From assembly GCA_030018645.1 (NCBI GenBank), contig JASEHX010000002.1:6272-38275 (forward strand): a stretch of 32,004 nucleotides of DNA. Direction: 5' to 3'. The translations under genes and the position numbers were made by a program. The DNA comes from Candidatus Margulisiibacteriota bacterium. GTDB lineage: Bacteria > Margulisbacteria > WOR-1 > O2-12-FULL-45-9. The notes under the pieces are model-generated. The model was not told where the DNA came from. It saw nothing but the letters and a program-made list of their open reading frames with translations, and made no database searches. Shown piece by piece: positions 8,467 to 16,454 of the stretch; the first letter of the stretch is position 1, and the number at the start of each line of letters is the position of its first letter.

Positions 8467-9797
8467 CTTCTTCGTCTGCTAGCGTGTTTTATTGCGTGTT
8501 CAAGCAAACACAGCTGATCTTCAGCCTGGGCTAATCCAACTGATAAGCGGATCATTCCACCGTCAATTCCCCAAAGTTCCTTTTCTGCTGGCGCTACGGT
8601 CGCATGGGTGCCAAGAAATGGCATTTCAATTAACGAACTTATTCCTCCCAAACTTACAGCATGTTTTATAACTCCCCCGCCATAGCGCGCAACGTAATTT
8701 ATGATTCTTTCGGCACGCGCTGCGCGGATAGCTTCTGTTTTTCCAGCCGGCGTAAAAGCAACCATGAATCCAGGGGCAAAAGTGTTATCCCACGAAGTAA
8801 GCAATCTTTGTGCAATTGAGAAATAAGAAGACGAAGCTAGCCCTGGGTAGTTAACTCTGCTGATATCAGGATTACCTGCAAGAGCAGCGGCAATAGTTTG
8901 GGCATTTCCAGTCATTCCACTAAAGCGATGATACAAGGTTGGCAAGCCCCGCGTAAGAAGAGTATGCACTTGTTCTGGCGCAGGAACTCCCCCAGTGTCC
9001 TTTCTAAACAAGAATAAACTTGGCCATTGGGCTTTAGGAACAATGGCAACCCCGGCCATTTCTTGGGTGAATCCGCCAAGGGCCTTGGTACAGGAATGGA
9101 CCACCATATCCGCACCATGGAGCAAAGGATTATCGCCAGCCGGGGTTTGGAAGGTATTATCAACTATGATCACAATATTTGGTTTTTTCTCTTTGGCCAA
9201 GCGAGAAATAGTTTCTAAATCGTAAACTCTAAGGTCAGGGTTGGTTACGGTTTCAAAATAGAGAACTTTGGTTTTGGGGTTCATTGCCCTAATGGCTTCT
9301 TCGGGATTGGATAAATCTAGGATATGGACATTATAGCCCCGTTTTTTTGCCAAGCCAGAGAAATAATTGTCAGTACAGCCATACAAAGGCTTTGAGGCAG
9401 CAACAATATCTCCTGGATCTAGCTGAAATTCAAGAACGGAATTAATGGCACGCATGCCGTCGCTAAATGCCAGCGCCCAATGTGTTGCTGGGGTAACCCC
9501 TTCTGCTATAACCATTGCCCAATTGAAGGCGACCTCAACTTCAGATCCAATTCTGCGATAGATATGACAAAGGCCGGCAACTTCATCCATGGTGGTTGGG
9601 TTAAATTCCAGGAGAGATTGAAATGCTCTGGCCATATCTTTAGCTGAAGCAGCTTTAACCGTGGTTGCAACTGGTATTGGCCAAACGGCATCAACATATC
9701 GTGCACCTTTGGGGATAGGCGGCGAAGCTAACATCGCCATAGCGGTACTGCGATGAACGTCATAAGGGGTCATCCTTCTTATAGTTGGTGTTAGCAT
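8463..9797 (-). CDS. Cys/Met-metabolism PLP-dependent enzyme (methionine gamma-lyase / cystathionine gamma-synthase-like)
   Basis: This is a fold-type I PLP enzyme of the Cys/Met metabolism family, which performs gamma- or beta-elimination or replacement on sulfur amino acids. Supporting blocks are YRRIGSEVEV and FSDGMRAI (substrate and cofactor side), KPLYGCTDNYF, VDNTFQTP with the pyridine-binding Asp, and VVHSCTKALGGF, where K238 is the expected Schiff-base lysine. The Asn-Pro of the usual YSRxxNPT motif is replaced, so the exact reaction is not assignable. The chosen ATG (444 residues) has GGAG 9 nt upstream. A GTG at 9884 would add 29 residues but lacks an SD site; it sits near a -10-like TATAAA, so a short-leader start there is possible. 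Codons end in A or T more often than in the neighbours, a hint of transfer. The gene is flanked by oppositely oriented genes. Confidence 0.85.
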   Translation of the reverse strand: MLTPTIRRMTPYDVHRSTAMAMLASPPIPKGARYVDAVWPIPVATTVKAASAKDMARAFQSLLEFNPTTMDEVAGLCHIYRRIGSEVEVAFNWAMVIAEGVTPATHWALAFSDGMRAINSVLEFQLDPGDIVAASKPLYGCTDNYFSGLAKKRGYNVHILDLSNPEEAIRAMNPKTKVLYFETVTNPDLRVYDLETISRLAKEKKPNIVIIVDNTFQTPAGDNPLLHGADMVVHSCTKALGGFTQEMAGVAIVPKAQWPSLFLFRKDTGGVPAPEQVHTLLTRGLPTLYHRFSGMTGNAQTIAAALAGNPDISRVNYPGLASSSYFSIAQRLLTSWDNTFAPGFMVAFTPAGKTEAIRAARAERIINYVARYGGGVIKHAVSLGGISSLIEMPFLGTHATVAPAEKELWGIDGGMIRLSVGLAQAEDQLCLLEHAIKHASRRRS

Positions 9798-9898
9798 GGT
9801 TCTTTTCTCCAGACATCTCACCTGGCTTCGCGAGCCTTTGTTTGCACTCAAGAATTCTTCGGCAGGGAGCGTAATAAATTTCACTCACTTTTATAAAT

Positions 9899-9908
9899 AT
9901 AGTATAAT
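9899..9908 (+). promoter_or_regulatory. def-fmt promoter, -10 six nt before the ATG
   Basis: ATAGTATAAT contains a perfect TATAAT at 9903-9908. The six bases to the def ATG at 9915 equal the usual distance from -10 to the transcription start, predicting a leaderless mRNA. No SD site is possible in this gap. A minus-strand TATACT at 9906-9901 overlaps it, so the site could also fire leftward toward the PLP enzyme. Confidence 0.6.
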
Positions 9909-9914
9909 CATGTT

Positions 9915-10406
9915 ATGCTCCGCAAAATTATTAGATTCCCTCATCCGGTCTTGAAGAAAAAAGCCAAAGCGGTCAAAAGGGTTACCACGGAAATTGTGCG
10001 GCTAATTGACGATATGATCGAGACCATGCAGAAAGCGCCGGGGGTGGGATTAGCGGCGCCGCAGGTGGGCGAATCAATTCGCGTCATCGTCGCAGATATC
10101 GGCACAGGAGCCATTGCCGTAATCAATCCCAAAATAATCAAGAAAAGCGGCAAGCAGTGCCTTAATGAAGGATGCCTATCACTGCCCGGAGTAGAAGCCC
10201 CGGTGGAAAGAGCTGCCCATGTCATTGTAACCGGCCTTGACCGCACCGGCAAAAAAGCAACCATCGAAGCCAAAGAATTATTGGCCACTATTTTACAGCA
10301 CGAAGTTGACCACCTGGAAGGTTTGGTGCTGGTTGACCGCGTCAGCGACCCCAGTTTAATCAAGCATGTTCCCCCTGCCAGCGAAAAGAAGGAAGAACTA
10401 ATCTAA
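9915..10406 (+). CDS. def: Peptide deformylase
   Basis: Removes the N-formyl group from nascent proteins in the cytoplasm. All three family motifs are present in the 163-residue protein: GVGLAAPQVG (near 44-53), EGCLSLPG with metal ligand C87, and QHEVDHLEG with ligands H129 and H133 and catalytic E130. The third motif has Val where many members have Phe (HEVDH instead of HEFDH), a common variant. The length is typical. The start follows a TATAAT by 6 nt and lacks a Shine-Dalgarno site. The stop overlaps the fmt start by 1 nt (TAATG), the classical def-fmt pairing that joins deformylation and formylation of initiator Met. Confidence 0.97.
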   Translation: MLRKIIRFPHPVLKKKAKAVKRVTTEIVRLIDDMIETMQKAPGVGLAAPQVGESIRVIVADIGTGAIAVINPKIIKKSGKQCLNEGCLSLPGVEAPVERAAHVIVTGLDRTGKKATIEAKELLATILQHEVDHLEGLVLVDRVSDPSLIKHVPPASEKKEELI

Positions 10407-11350
10407 TGCGCCTTATTTTCATGGGAACGCCGGTCCCGGCGGCAAAAATATTAGAAACCCTCATTGCTTCACAACAGCATGAAATTGTTGGTGTGATCAC
10501 CCAGCCCGATCGGCCCAAGGGAAGGGGATTAAAGCTGGCATTCTCACCGGTCAAAGAAACAGCTTTACACCACCAGCTAAAACTTGAACAACCCGATAAA
10601 TTAAAAGATGGAAAGATGGTTAGATGGATAGATGGTTTGAAGCCAGATGTGATTGTCGTAGTGGCGTATGGAAAAATATTACCGCGGGAAATATTAGATA
10701 TCCCTAAATATGGCTGTATCAATGTCCATGCTTCACTTTTGCCCAAATATCGAGGGGCAGCACCGGTCCAATGGGCTTTGCTGAACGGCGAAAAAGAAAC
10801 CGGCATTACCATTATGCGTTTAGATGAAGGAATGGATACCGGCGATATTATTCTGCGGGGAAAAATAATTATTGACGATGACATTAATGCCGAAAAATTA
10901 CTGGAGAAATTATTTGATCTTGGCGCGCCGCTGCTGCTTTCTGCCCTGCAGCAAATTGAAAAAGGAACTGCCGAGTATCAAAAGCAAAATGACGGCCAGG
11001 TTACTTTTGCTCCTAGTTTAACCAAGGAAAGCGGTGAGATTGACTGGCGCAAATCAGCGCCAGAAATTCACAACCGCATCCGTGCGCTGGTCCCCTGGCC
11101 GTCCGCGCACACATATTATCAAAAGAAAGCACTAAAGATTTTAGCGTCGAAAGTAAATGGTCCCGTTTTAGAGAAAGGCGGGCATCCCGGAGAAATTATC
11201 CAAATAGTTAAGGGAATCGGCTTTGTGATAGCGTGCGGACAAGGGCATCTTTTGGTTACCGAAGTCCAGCCCGAAGGCGGCAAAGCCATGTCCGCCGCGG
11301 CTTTCAGCTATGGTCACGCCGTGAAAAGCGGCGAAACCCTTCCCAGTTAG
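10406..11350 (+). CDS. fmt: Methionyl-tRNA formyltransferase
   Basis: Transfers formyl from 10-formyl-tetrahydrofolate to initiator Met-tRNA. The 314-residue protein starts with MRLIFMGTPVPAAKIL, and has the catalytic block NVHASLLPKYRGAAP (N106, H108) and the RLDEGMDTGDI loop with D144, which together form the expected active-site triad. A C-terminal OB-like tRNA-binding domain follows from about residue 205. Residues 67-78 are encoded by a 32-nt octamer repeat (four AGATGGNN units, 10606-10637) in a surface region just before the conserved PDVIVVVAYG strand. Alignment by eye suggests the repeat does not change the domain length. The gene is coupled to def by a 1-nt overlap. Confidence 0.97.
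   Translation: MRLIFMGTPVPAAKILETLIASQQHEIVGVITQPDRPKGRGLKLAFSPVKETALHHQLKLEQPDKLKDGKMVRWIDGLKPDVIVVVAYGKILPREILDIPKYGCINVHASLLPKYRGAAPVQWALLNGEKETGITIMRLDEGMDTGDIILRGKIIIDDDINAEKLLEKLFDLGAPLLLSALQQIEKGTAEYQKQNDGQVTFAPSLTKESGEIDWRKSAPEIHNRIRALVPWPSAHTYYQKKALKILASKVNGPVLEKGGHPGEIIQIVKGIGFVIACGQGHLLVTEVQPEGGKAMSAAAFSYGHAVKSGETLPS
10606..10637 (+). repeat. Octamer tandem repeat inside fmt
   Basis: Four consecutive 8-nt units, AGATGGAA, AGATGGTT, AGATGGAT and AGATGGTT, lie within the fmt reading frame. Period 8 is not a multiple of 3, so the encoded residues (KDGKMVRWIDGL) do not look repetitive. Confidence 0.85.
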
Positions 11351-11365
11351 GGCAAAAATCAGCTA

Positions 11366-11395
11366 TTGACACCACCATGGATGGTGTGGTAAATT
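11366..11395 (+). promoter_or_regulatory. nrdR-nrdD operon promoter with palindrome in the spacer
   Basis: A consensus -35 TTGACA (11366-11371) and a TGn-extended -10 TAAATT (11390-11395) are 18 nt apart. Between them lies a perfect inverted repeat CACCAT-GG-ATGGTG (11373-11386), well placed for a repressor to block RNA polymerase. NrdR, encoded by the first gene, is the obvious candidate, although this does not look like the AT-rich NrdR box known from Enterobacteria. The leader to the ATG is about 12 nt and has no SD site. Confidence 0.65.
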
Positions 11396-11413
11396 TCTAC
11401 TTACCCTAAATCT

Positions 11414-11917
11414 ATGAAATGCCCATTCTGCCAATACGAAGAAGATAAAGTGCTTGAATCCCGCGAAATAGAAGAAGGTGGGGCGGTTCGTCGGAGAAGG
11501 GAATGCCTTTCCTGCCGCGGCCGGTTTACCTCATACGAGCGGGTAGAAGAAAAGCCGCTGATGGTTATTAAACGCGATGGCCGCCGCGAAGCCTTTAACC
11601 GCGAAAAAATTTTAGGCGGGATCCACCGCGCCTGCGAAAAAAGGCCGGTGCCCACGGCCATGATCGAGCAAATGGTAGATGAAATTGAAAAAGAACTGCA
11701 CCGCAAAGAAGGACGCGAAGTGACCGCTGCTACCATTGGCCAAATGGTAATGGATAAACTGCAGGACACCGATAAAATTGCTTATATCCGTTTTGCTTCG
11801 GTGTACCGCAAGTTTGAAGATGTTTCCGACTTCATTAAAGAAGTAGCAGAAATCAGTCCCGCACTTTCTTATACAAATGAACCAGCTTTAAAAAGTGCGG
11901 GGAGGAGGGTAGAATAA
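11414..11917 (+). CDS. nrdR: Transcriptional repressor NrdR
   Basis: NrdR is a zinc-ribbon and ATP-cone protein that senses ATP/dATP and represses ribonucleotide reductase genes. The 167-residue product shows the zinc ribbon CPFC (C3, C6) and CLSC (C31, C34), then an ATP-cone from about 46 to 136 (IKRDGRREAFNREKILGGI to VYRKFEDVSDF). The C-terminal tail is slightly longer than in many NrdRs. It is the first gene of an operon with the two reductases it should control, joined to nrdD1 by a 1-nt overlap (TAATG). An operator-like palindrome sits in its promoter, suggesting autoregulation of the whole operon. Confidence 0.96.
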   Translation: MKCPFCQYEEDKVLESREIEEGGAVRRRRECLSCRGRFTSYERVEEKPLMVIKRDGRREAFNREKILGGIHRACEKRPVPTAMIEQMVDEIEKELHRKEGREVTAATIGQMVMDKLQDTDKIAYIRFASVYRKFEDVSDFIKEVAEISPALSYTNEPALKSAGRRVE

Positions 11918-14013
11918 TGGTTAAGGAATTATTGGTGGATGAAATGAAAAGTATAAACGATGCGACCGACATGGCCCTGTTTGTGCGGACATCTTCCGAA
12001 GATATTGTCGGCTGGAACCGCGAAAAAATTGTCGCCGCCCTGATCCGTGAAACCAGCGTTGACCCCGAAATTGCCGAAGTCATCGGCCAAGAAGTGGAAG
12101 AACAGATCATGCGCCTCAACCTGCGCACGGTTACCGCTCCCCTAGTGCGCGAACTGGTGGACGTAAAACTGCTGGAGCACGGCTTGGAAGAAGCCCGCCG
12201 CCGCCACACCCGCCTCGGCTTCCCGCTTTATGATGTTAAAGAAATTATCTTCAGCCAAAACAAGGAAAACGCCAATGTGCCGCACGGTCCCGAAGCTACC
12301 AATTTAACGCTGTCAGAAGGGATCAAAAAAGAATTCGCCCTCCTGCACGTTTTTACCCAGGATATTGCCGATGCCCACATGGTGGGCGACATCCATTTGC
12401 ACGATTTGGGTTTTATCGATCGGCCTTACTGCAGCGGACAGTCAGTAGAGTATGTCAAAAAGTTTGGGCTTGATCTTCCCAATGCTTTATCCAATGCCCG
12501 GCCGGCTAAACACCCTGAAGTTCTGTTGGCGCAAATGGTCAAGTTCTCGGCGGCACTGCAAGGCGTCTTTGCCGGAGCGATTGGCTGGGACGCGGTTAAT
12601 ATTTTCTTTGCTCCGTTTCTAGTTGGTTTATCGGATAAAGAAATTTATCAACTTGCCCAGATGATGATTTATGAATACAGCCAGCAAGCGGTGGCGCGCG
12701 GCGGCCAGGCCATTTTCTCGGATATTAATTTATACTGGGAAGTGCCCAAACATTTTGAAAATGTGCCGGCCATCGGCCCGGGCGGGGAGTATACCGGAAA
12801 AACTTATGCTGACTACATTAAAGAATCTCAAAAATTTGTCTGGGCGCTGTTTGACGTCTACCGCGAAGGGGACGGGGCGGGAAGACCCTTCTTTTTTCCC
12901 AAACCCTTGGTGCATATGACCGAAAAATTCTTCAAAACTCCGGGACATGAAGAATTCTTACTGCATATCTCTGAAGTGGCAACCGAAATGGGCAACACTT
13001 ATTATGTCTTTGACCGCGGCGATACCGCCAAAATTTCCGAGTGCTGCCGCCTGTCATTTAAACTGGAACAATCCGACCTTGACGATGCCAAGGAGCCCTG
13101 GCGGATGCGCTATTCCGCCCTCCAAAATGTTACTATCAACCTGCCGCGCATGGCTTACAAGGCCAAAGGATCGGACGATAAATTGTTTGAACTAATCGGC
13201 GCCAACTTGGAAATGGCCGCCCAAGCCCACATTCAGAAAAAAGCTTTTATTACCGAAATCTTAGCCAAAGGTCAGAGAGGGCCGCTTTCCATGCTGGCTA
13301 TGCAGCGCGACGGGCAATCGTATCTTAGGATGTTTAGGGTAAGTTATTTGATGGGCATTTTGGGCCTCAACGAACTGGTGCAGGCCCACAAGGGAGTGGA
13401 ACTGCATGCCAATGACGCGGCGCTAAAATTTGGCCTCAAAGTTATCTCGTTCATGAAGTTAAAATGCGAAGAATTATCGCGGCGCTATAACATGCACTTT
13501 GTCCTCGAACAAACCCCGGCCGAATCCACCGCCTATCGTTTTGCCAAGTTAGATATGGAACATTACCCCGAGCAAACCAGCCGCGTGGTAAAGGGACATA
13601 AAGAACAGAAGGAGCTGTATTACACCAATTCAACTTATTTTAATGTTTCCCATCCCATGAACCCGGCCGACCGGGTTAAAATGGAAGGCATTTTCCACCC
13701 CCTAATTGATGCTGGAGCGCTGACCCATGTTTGGCTGGGCGAATCAAAACCCAGCCCGGCTTCCATCGCCAATTTTGTGGTAAAAACTTTCCAGCATACC
13801 CAAAACGCGCAGATTGCTTTTTCGCCCGAGTTTACTTCCTGCAATGCCTGCGGTAAAATTGCCCGCGGCCTGCACGAAAAATGCTCCTATTGCCAATCGG
13901 AAAACATTGAAGGCATTACGCGCATTACCGGCTATTTTTCCAAGATTGCCGGCTGGAACAAAGGCAAAATCGGCGAACTAAAAGACCGTTATCGGGTGAG
14001 GGGAACAATATAG
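11917..14013 (+). CDS. nrdD: Anaerobic (class III) ribonucleoside-triphosphate reductase, copy 1
   Basis: Glycyl-radical enzyme that reduces ribonucleoside triphosphates to dNTPs without oxygen. The 698-residue product has an N-terminal ATP-cone (about 17-105) for allosteric control, the catalytic barrel with C172 (RPYCSGQ) and C376/C377 (ISECCRLSF), the LEQTPAESTAYRFAKLDM block, a zinc site C642/C645/C656/C659, and the glycyl-radical loop RITGY with G672, followed by WNKGKIGELKDR. All the parts needed for activity are present. GGAGGAGG (11901-11908) is a strong ribosome-binding site. The activating enzyme NrdG is not in the window. A close paralogue follows with a 1-nt overlap. Confidence 0.96.
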   Translation: MVKELLVDEMKSINDATDMALFVRTSSEDIVGWNREKIVAALIRETSVDPEIAEVIGQEVEEQIMRLNLRTVTAPLVRELVDVKLLEHGLEEARRRHTRLGFPLYDVKEIIFSQNKENANVPHGPEATNLTLSEGIKKEFALLHVFTQDIADAHMVGDIHLHDLGFIDRPYCSGQSVEYVKKFGLDLPNALSNARPAKHPEVLLAQMVKFSAALQGVFAGAIGWDAVNIFFAPFLVGLSDKEIYQLAQMMIYEYSQQAVARGGQAIFSDINLYWEVPKHFENVPAIGPGGEYTGKTYADYIKESQKFVWALFDVYREGDGAGRPFFFPKPLVHMTEKFFKTPGHEEFLLHISEVATEMGNTYYVFDRGDTAKISECCRLSFKLEQSDLDDAKEPWRMRYSALQNVTINLPRMAYKAKGSDDKLFELIGANLEMAAQAHIQKKAFITEILAKGQRGPLSMLAMQRDGQSYLRMFRVSYLMGILGLNELVQAHKGVELHANDAALKFGLKVISFMKLKCEELSRRYNMHFVLEQTPAESTAYRFAKLDMEHYPEQTSRVVKGHKEQKELYYTNSTYFNVSHPMNPADRVKMEGIFHPLIDAGALTHVWLGESKPSPASIANFVVKTFQHTQNAQIAFSPEFTSCNACGKIARGLHEKCSYCQSENIEGITRITGYFSKIAGWNKGKIGELKDRYRVRGTI

Positions 14014-16115
14014 TGAAGACGGTAACCAGTAACCAGTTGCCGGTAACCAGTATCCCGCCGGCGGAAGATACGACGGACCTTATGGTTTTCGTCCGCACGT
14101 CAACGGATGATATTGTAGCGTGGGATAAAGATAAAATTGTCGCGGCGCTAGTGAAGGAAACCGGGCTTAGCCCCGAGATTGGCTCAATCATTGCCATAGA
14201 AGTCGAAAAACAGCTCCGCGCTATGTCGGTTAAAAACATTACTTCTCCTCTCATCCGCGAACTGGTAGACGTTAAATTGCTGGAATACGGCCTGGAAGAT
14301 GCCCGCCGCCGCCACACCCGCCTGGGGGTCCCAGTCTATGATGTCAGAAAAATCCTTTTCCACAAGAATAAGGAAAACGCCAACACGCCGCACTCGCCGG
14401 AAGCCACCAACTTTACCTTGGCTGAAAATATCAAAAAAGAATTTGCTTTGCTCAATGTCTTTTCCCTGCCGGTGGCCGATGCCCATATGCGCGGCGATAT
14501 CCATTTGCATGATTTGGGTTTTGTTGACCGCCCCTATTGCAGCGGGCAATCAGTTGAATACCTTAAAAAATACGGCTTAGATCTGCCGGGCGCCAAGGGC
14601 TGCGCCAAACCGGCGGAAGATGCCGATGAACTCATTTCCCATATTGTAAAATTTTCGGTAGCTTTGCACGGTTTCTTCGCGGGAGCGATTGGCTGGGATG
14701 CGGTTAATATGTTTATGGCCCCTTATCTGGAAGGGTACGGTTCTGGCCACGTCAAAAAACTGGCTCACAAATTAATTTCCGAGTTTGCCACCGCGGCGGC
14801 GGCGCACGGCGGCCAGGGATTATTTTCTGATTTAAACCTATACTGGGAAATTCCTAAGCATTTTGAAAATGTCCCGGCCATTGGGCGGGGAGGGGTTTAT
14901 ACCGGTAAAGCTTATGCCGATTACATTAATGAATCCCAGCTTTTTGCCAAAGCCATGTTTGAGGTCTACAAAGAAGGGGATGGCGTGGGCAGGCCGTTCT
15001 TTTTCCCAAAACCTTTGGTGCACATGACGGAAAGGTTCTTCAATACCGCCGGCCACGAAGAATTCTTAAATCTTATCTCGGCCGTGGCGGCGGAAATGGG
15101 CAACACCTATTTTGTCTTTGACCGAGGAGAAACCGCCAAGATCTCCGAATGCTGCCGTTTGTCTTTTAAGCTCGATTATTCGGATTTGCAGGATGCCAAA
15201 GAGCCCTGGCGCATGCGCTACTCGGCCATCCAAAATGTTACGCTCAATTTACCGCGCGCTGCCTACCTGGCCCAAAGAAGCGACGAAAAATTATTTAAGA
15301 CCTTAGAGGAAATGCTAAACATTGCCGCCCGCGCGCACCGCGAGAAGAGAAAGTTTATTGAAGACCTGTTAAACGAAGGTCCCGATGGCCCGCTTTCGCT
15401 CTTAGCCACCGAGCGGGAGGGGGATTGCTATTTGCGCCTGCATCGCGTAACCCACCTGATTGGCGTGTTGGGCCTTAACGAGCTGGTGGAGTTTCATATG
15501 GGAAAACAGCTGCACGAAGCGCAGGATGCCCTGCGCTTTGGCCTGAAGGTCATTTCTTTTCTGAAATTAAAATGCGAAGAGCTGTCAGAAAAATACGACC
15601 TGCATTTTGTCCTGGAACAAACCCCGGCCGAATCCACTGCTTACCGTTTTGCCAAACTAGATATGGAGCATTTTCCCCAGCCAGCCCAGCAAGTGATCAA
15701 AGGCGATTTGGTTTCCGGCGAAATTTATTACACCAATTCGACTTACTTTAATGTGGGCTATGCCGTAAACCCGATTGATCGCGTCCAATTAGAAGGCCTG
15801 TTCCACCCGCTGATCGATGCCGGGGCGCTGACCCATGTTTGGCTGGGCGAATCAAAACCCGATCCCGCTTCCATTGCCAATTTTGTGATCAAAACTTTTA
15901 AAAATACCCAAAACAGCCAAATTGCTTTTTCGCCCGAGTTTACCGCCTGCCAAAACTGCGGGAAAACCGCCCGCGGACTGCACGATCAATGTCCATATTG
16001 TTCATCAGAAAAGATCGAAGGGATCACCCGTATTACCGGCTACTTTTCCCGGATCCCGGGCTGGAATAAAGGTAAAATCGGCGAATTAAAAAGCCGCTTT
16101 CGAAGTGAATTATAA
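14013..16115 (+). CDS. nrdD: Anaerobic (class III) ribonucleoside-triphosphate reductase, copy 2
   Basis: This 700-residue paralogue of the preceding gene is collinear with it over the ATP-cone, barrel, C-terminal zinc site (CQNC...CPYC) and glycyl-radical loop (RITGY, G676). RPYCSGQ and ISECCRLSF are also conserved, so neither copy looks inactive. The GTG start overlaps the previous stop by 1 nt (TAGTG). The first dozen or so codons are made of a degenerate heptamer repeat (14022-14056) and have no counterpart in other NrdDs, so the extreme N-terminus is probably a disordered extension; similarity to copy 1 starts near TTDLMVFVRTS. The two copies probably arose by tandem duplication and diverged substantially. 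Confidence 0.95.
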   Translation: MKTVTSNQLPVTSIPPAEDTTDLMVFVRTSTDDIVAWDKDKIVAALVKETGLSPEIGSIIAIEVEKQLRAMSVKNITSPLIRELVDVKLLEYGLEDARRRHTRLGVPVYDVRKILFHKNKENANTPHSPEATNFTLAENIKKEFALLNVFSLPVADAHMRGDIHLHDLGFVDRPYCSGQSVEYLKKYGLDLPGAKGCAKPAEDADELISHIVKFSVALHGFFAGAIGWDAVNMFMAPYLEGYGSGHVKKLAHKLISEFATAAAAHGGQGLFSDLNLYWEIPKHFENVPAIGRGGVYTGKAYADYINESQLFAKAMFEVYKEGDGVGRPFFFPKPLVHMTERFFNTAGHEEFLNLISAVAAEMGNTYFVFDRGETAKISECCRLSFKLDYSDLQDAKEPWRMRYSAIQNVTLNLPRAAYLAQRSDEKLFKTLEEMLNIAARAHREKRKFIEDLLNEGPDGPLSLLATEREGDCYLRLHRVTHLIGVLGLNELVEFHMGKQLHEAQDALRFGLKVISFLKLKCEELSEKYDLHFVLEQTPAESTAYRFAKLDMEHFPQPAQQVIKGDLVSGEIYYTNSTYFNVGYAVNPIDRVQLEGLFHPLIDAGALTHVWLGESKPDPASIANFVIKTFKNTQNSQIAFSPEFTACQNCGKTARGLHDQCPYCSSEKIEGITRITGYFSRIPGWNKGKIGELKSRFRSEL
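14022..14056 (+). repeat. Heptamer repeat at the 5' end of nrdD copy 2
   Basis: Five 7-nt units in register, three of them exact: GTAACCA, GTAACCA, GTTGCCG, GTAACCA, GTATCCC. They encode part of the unconserved N-terminal tail. Confidence 0.75.
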
Positions 16116-16130
16116 GAGGAGGATCATTTT

Positions 16131-16454
16131 ATGGCACTAGACAATCTGGCGGTAAAAGTTTTTGGGAAACCAGGGTGTGAGTTTTGTAAAACCACGGTTA
16201 AAAAATTTGAAACTTTTATGCAGCGTTGGGAAGTGGACACAGAAAAAGTCCAGCTCCAGTTTTTTGACATGGAAACGGTTGATGGGTTGGCGGAAGGGGC
16301 ATTTTACAGCGTTACCAAGATTCCTTCAACCGTGATTGAAAAGGAAGGCAGTATCGCCGCCCGCTGGGACGGGAAAGTGCCGCTGTCCAGCGAATTTAAG
16401 GATTATTTTGGGGGAGTTGCGGATTCTGGGGAAATCACGGATAGTATTAATTAG
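16131..16454 (+). CDS. Thioredoxin/glutaredoxin-like redoxin of the nrd operon
   Basis: A 107-residue thioredoxin-fold protein with a CEFC active site (C16, C19) directly after the first beta strand (VKVFGKPGCEFC) and a cis-proline segment, TKIPSTVI. It follows nrdD2 after 15 nt with a GAGGAGG ribosome-binding site, so it is most likely cotranscribed with the reductases. Some class III reductases take electrons from a redoxin instead of formate, and an operon-encoded redoxin would fit that. This functional link is inferred from position. The stop overlaps the convergent NAGPA-domain gene by 4 nt. Confidence 0.88.
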   Translation: MALDNLAVKVFGKPGCEFCKTTVKKFETFMQRWEVDTEKVQLQFFDMETVDGLAEGAFYSVTKIPSTVIEKEGSIAARWDGKVPLSSEFKDYFGGVADSGEITDSIN

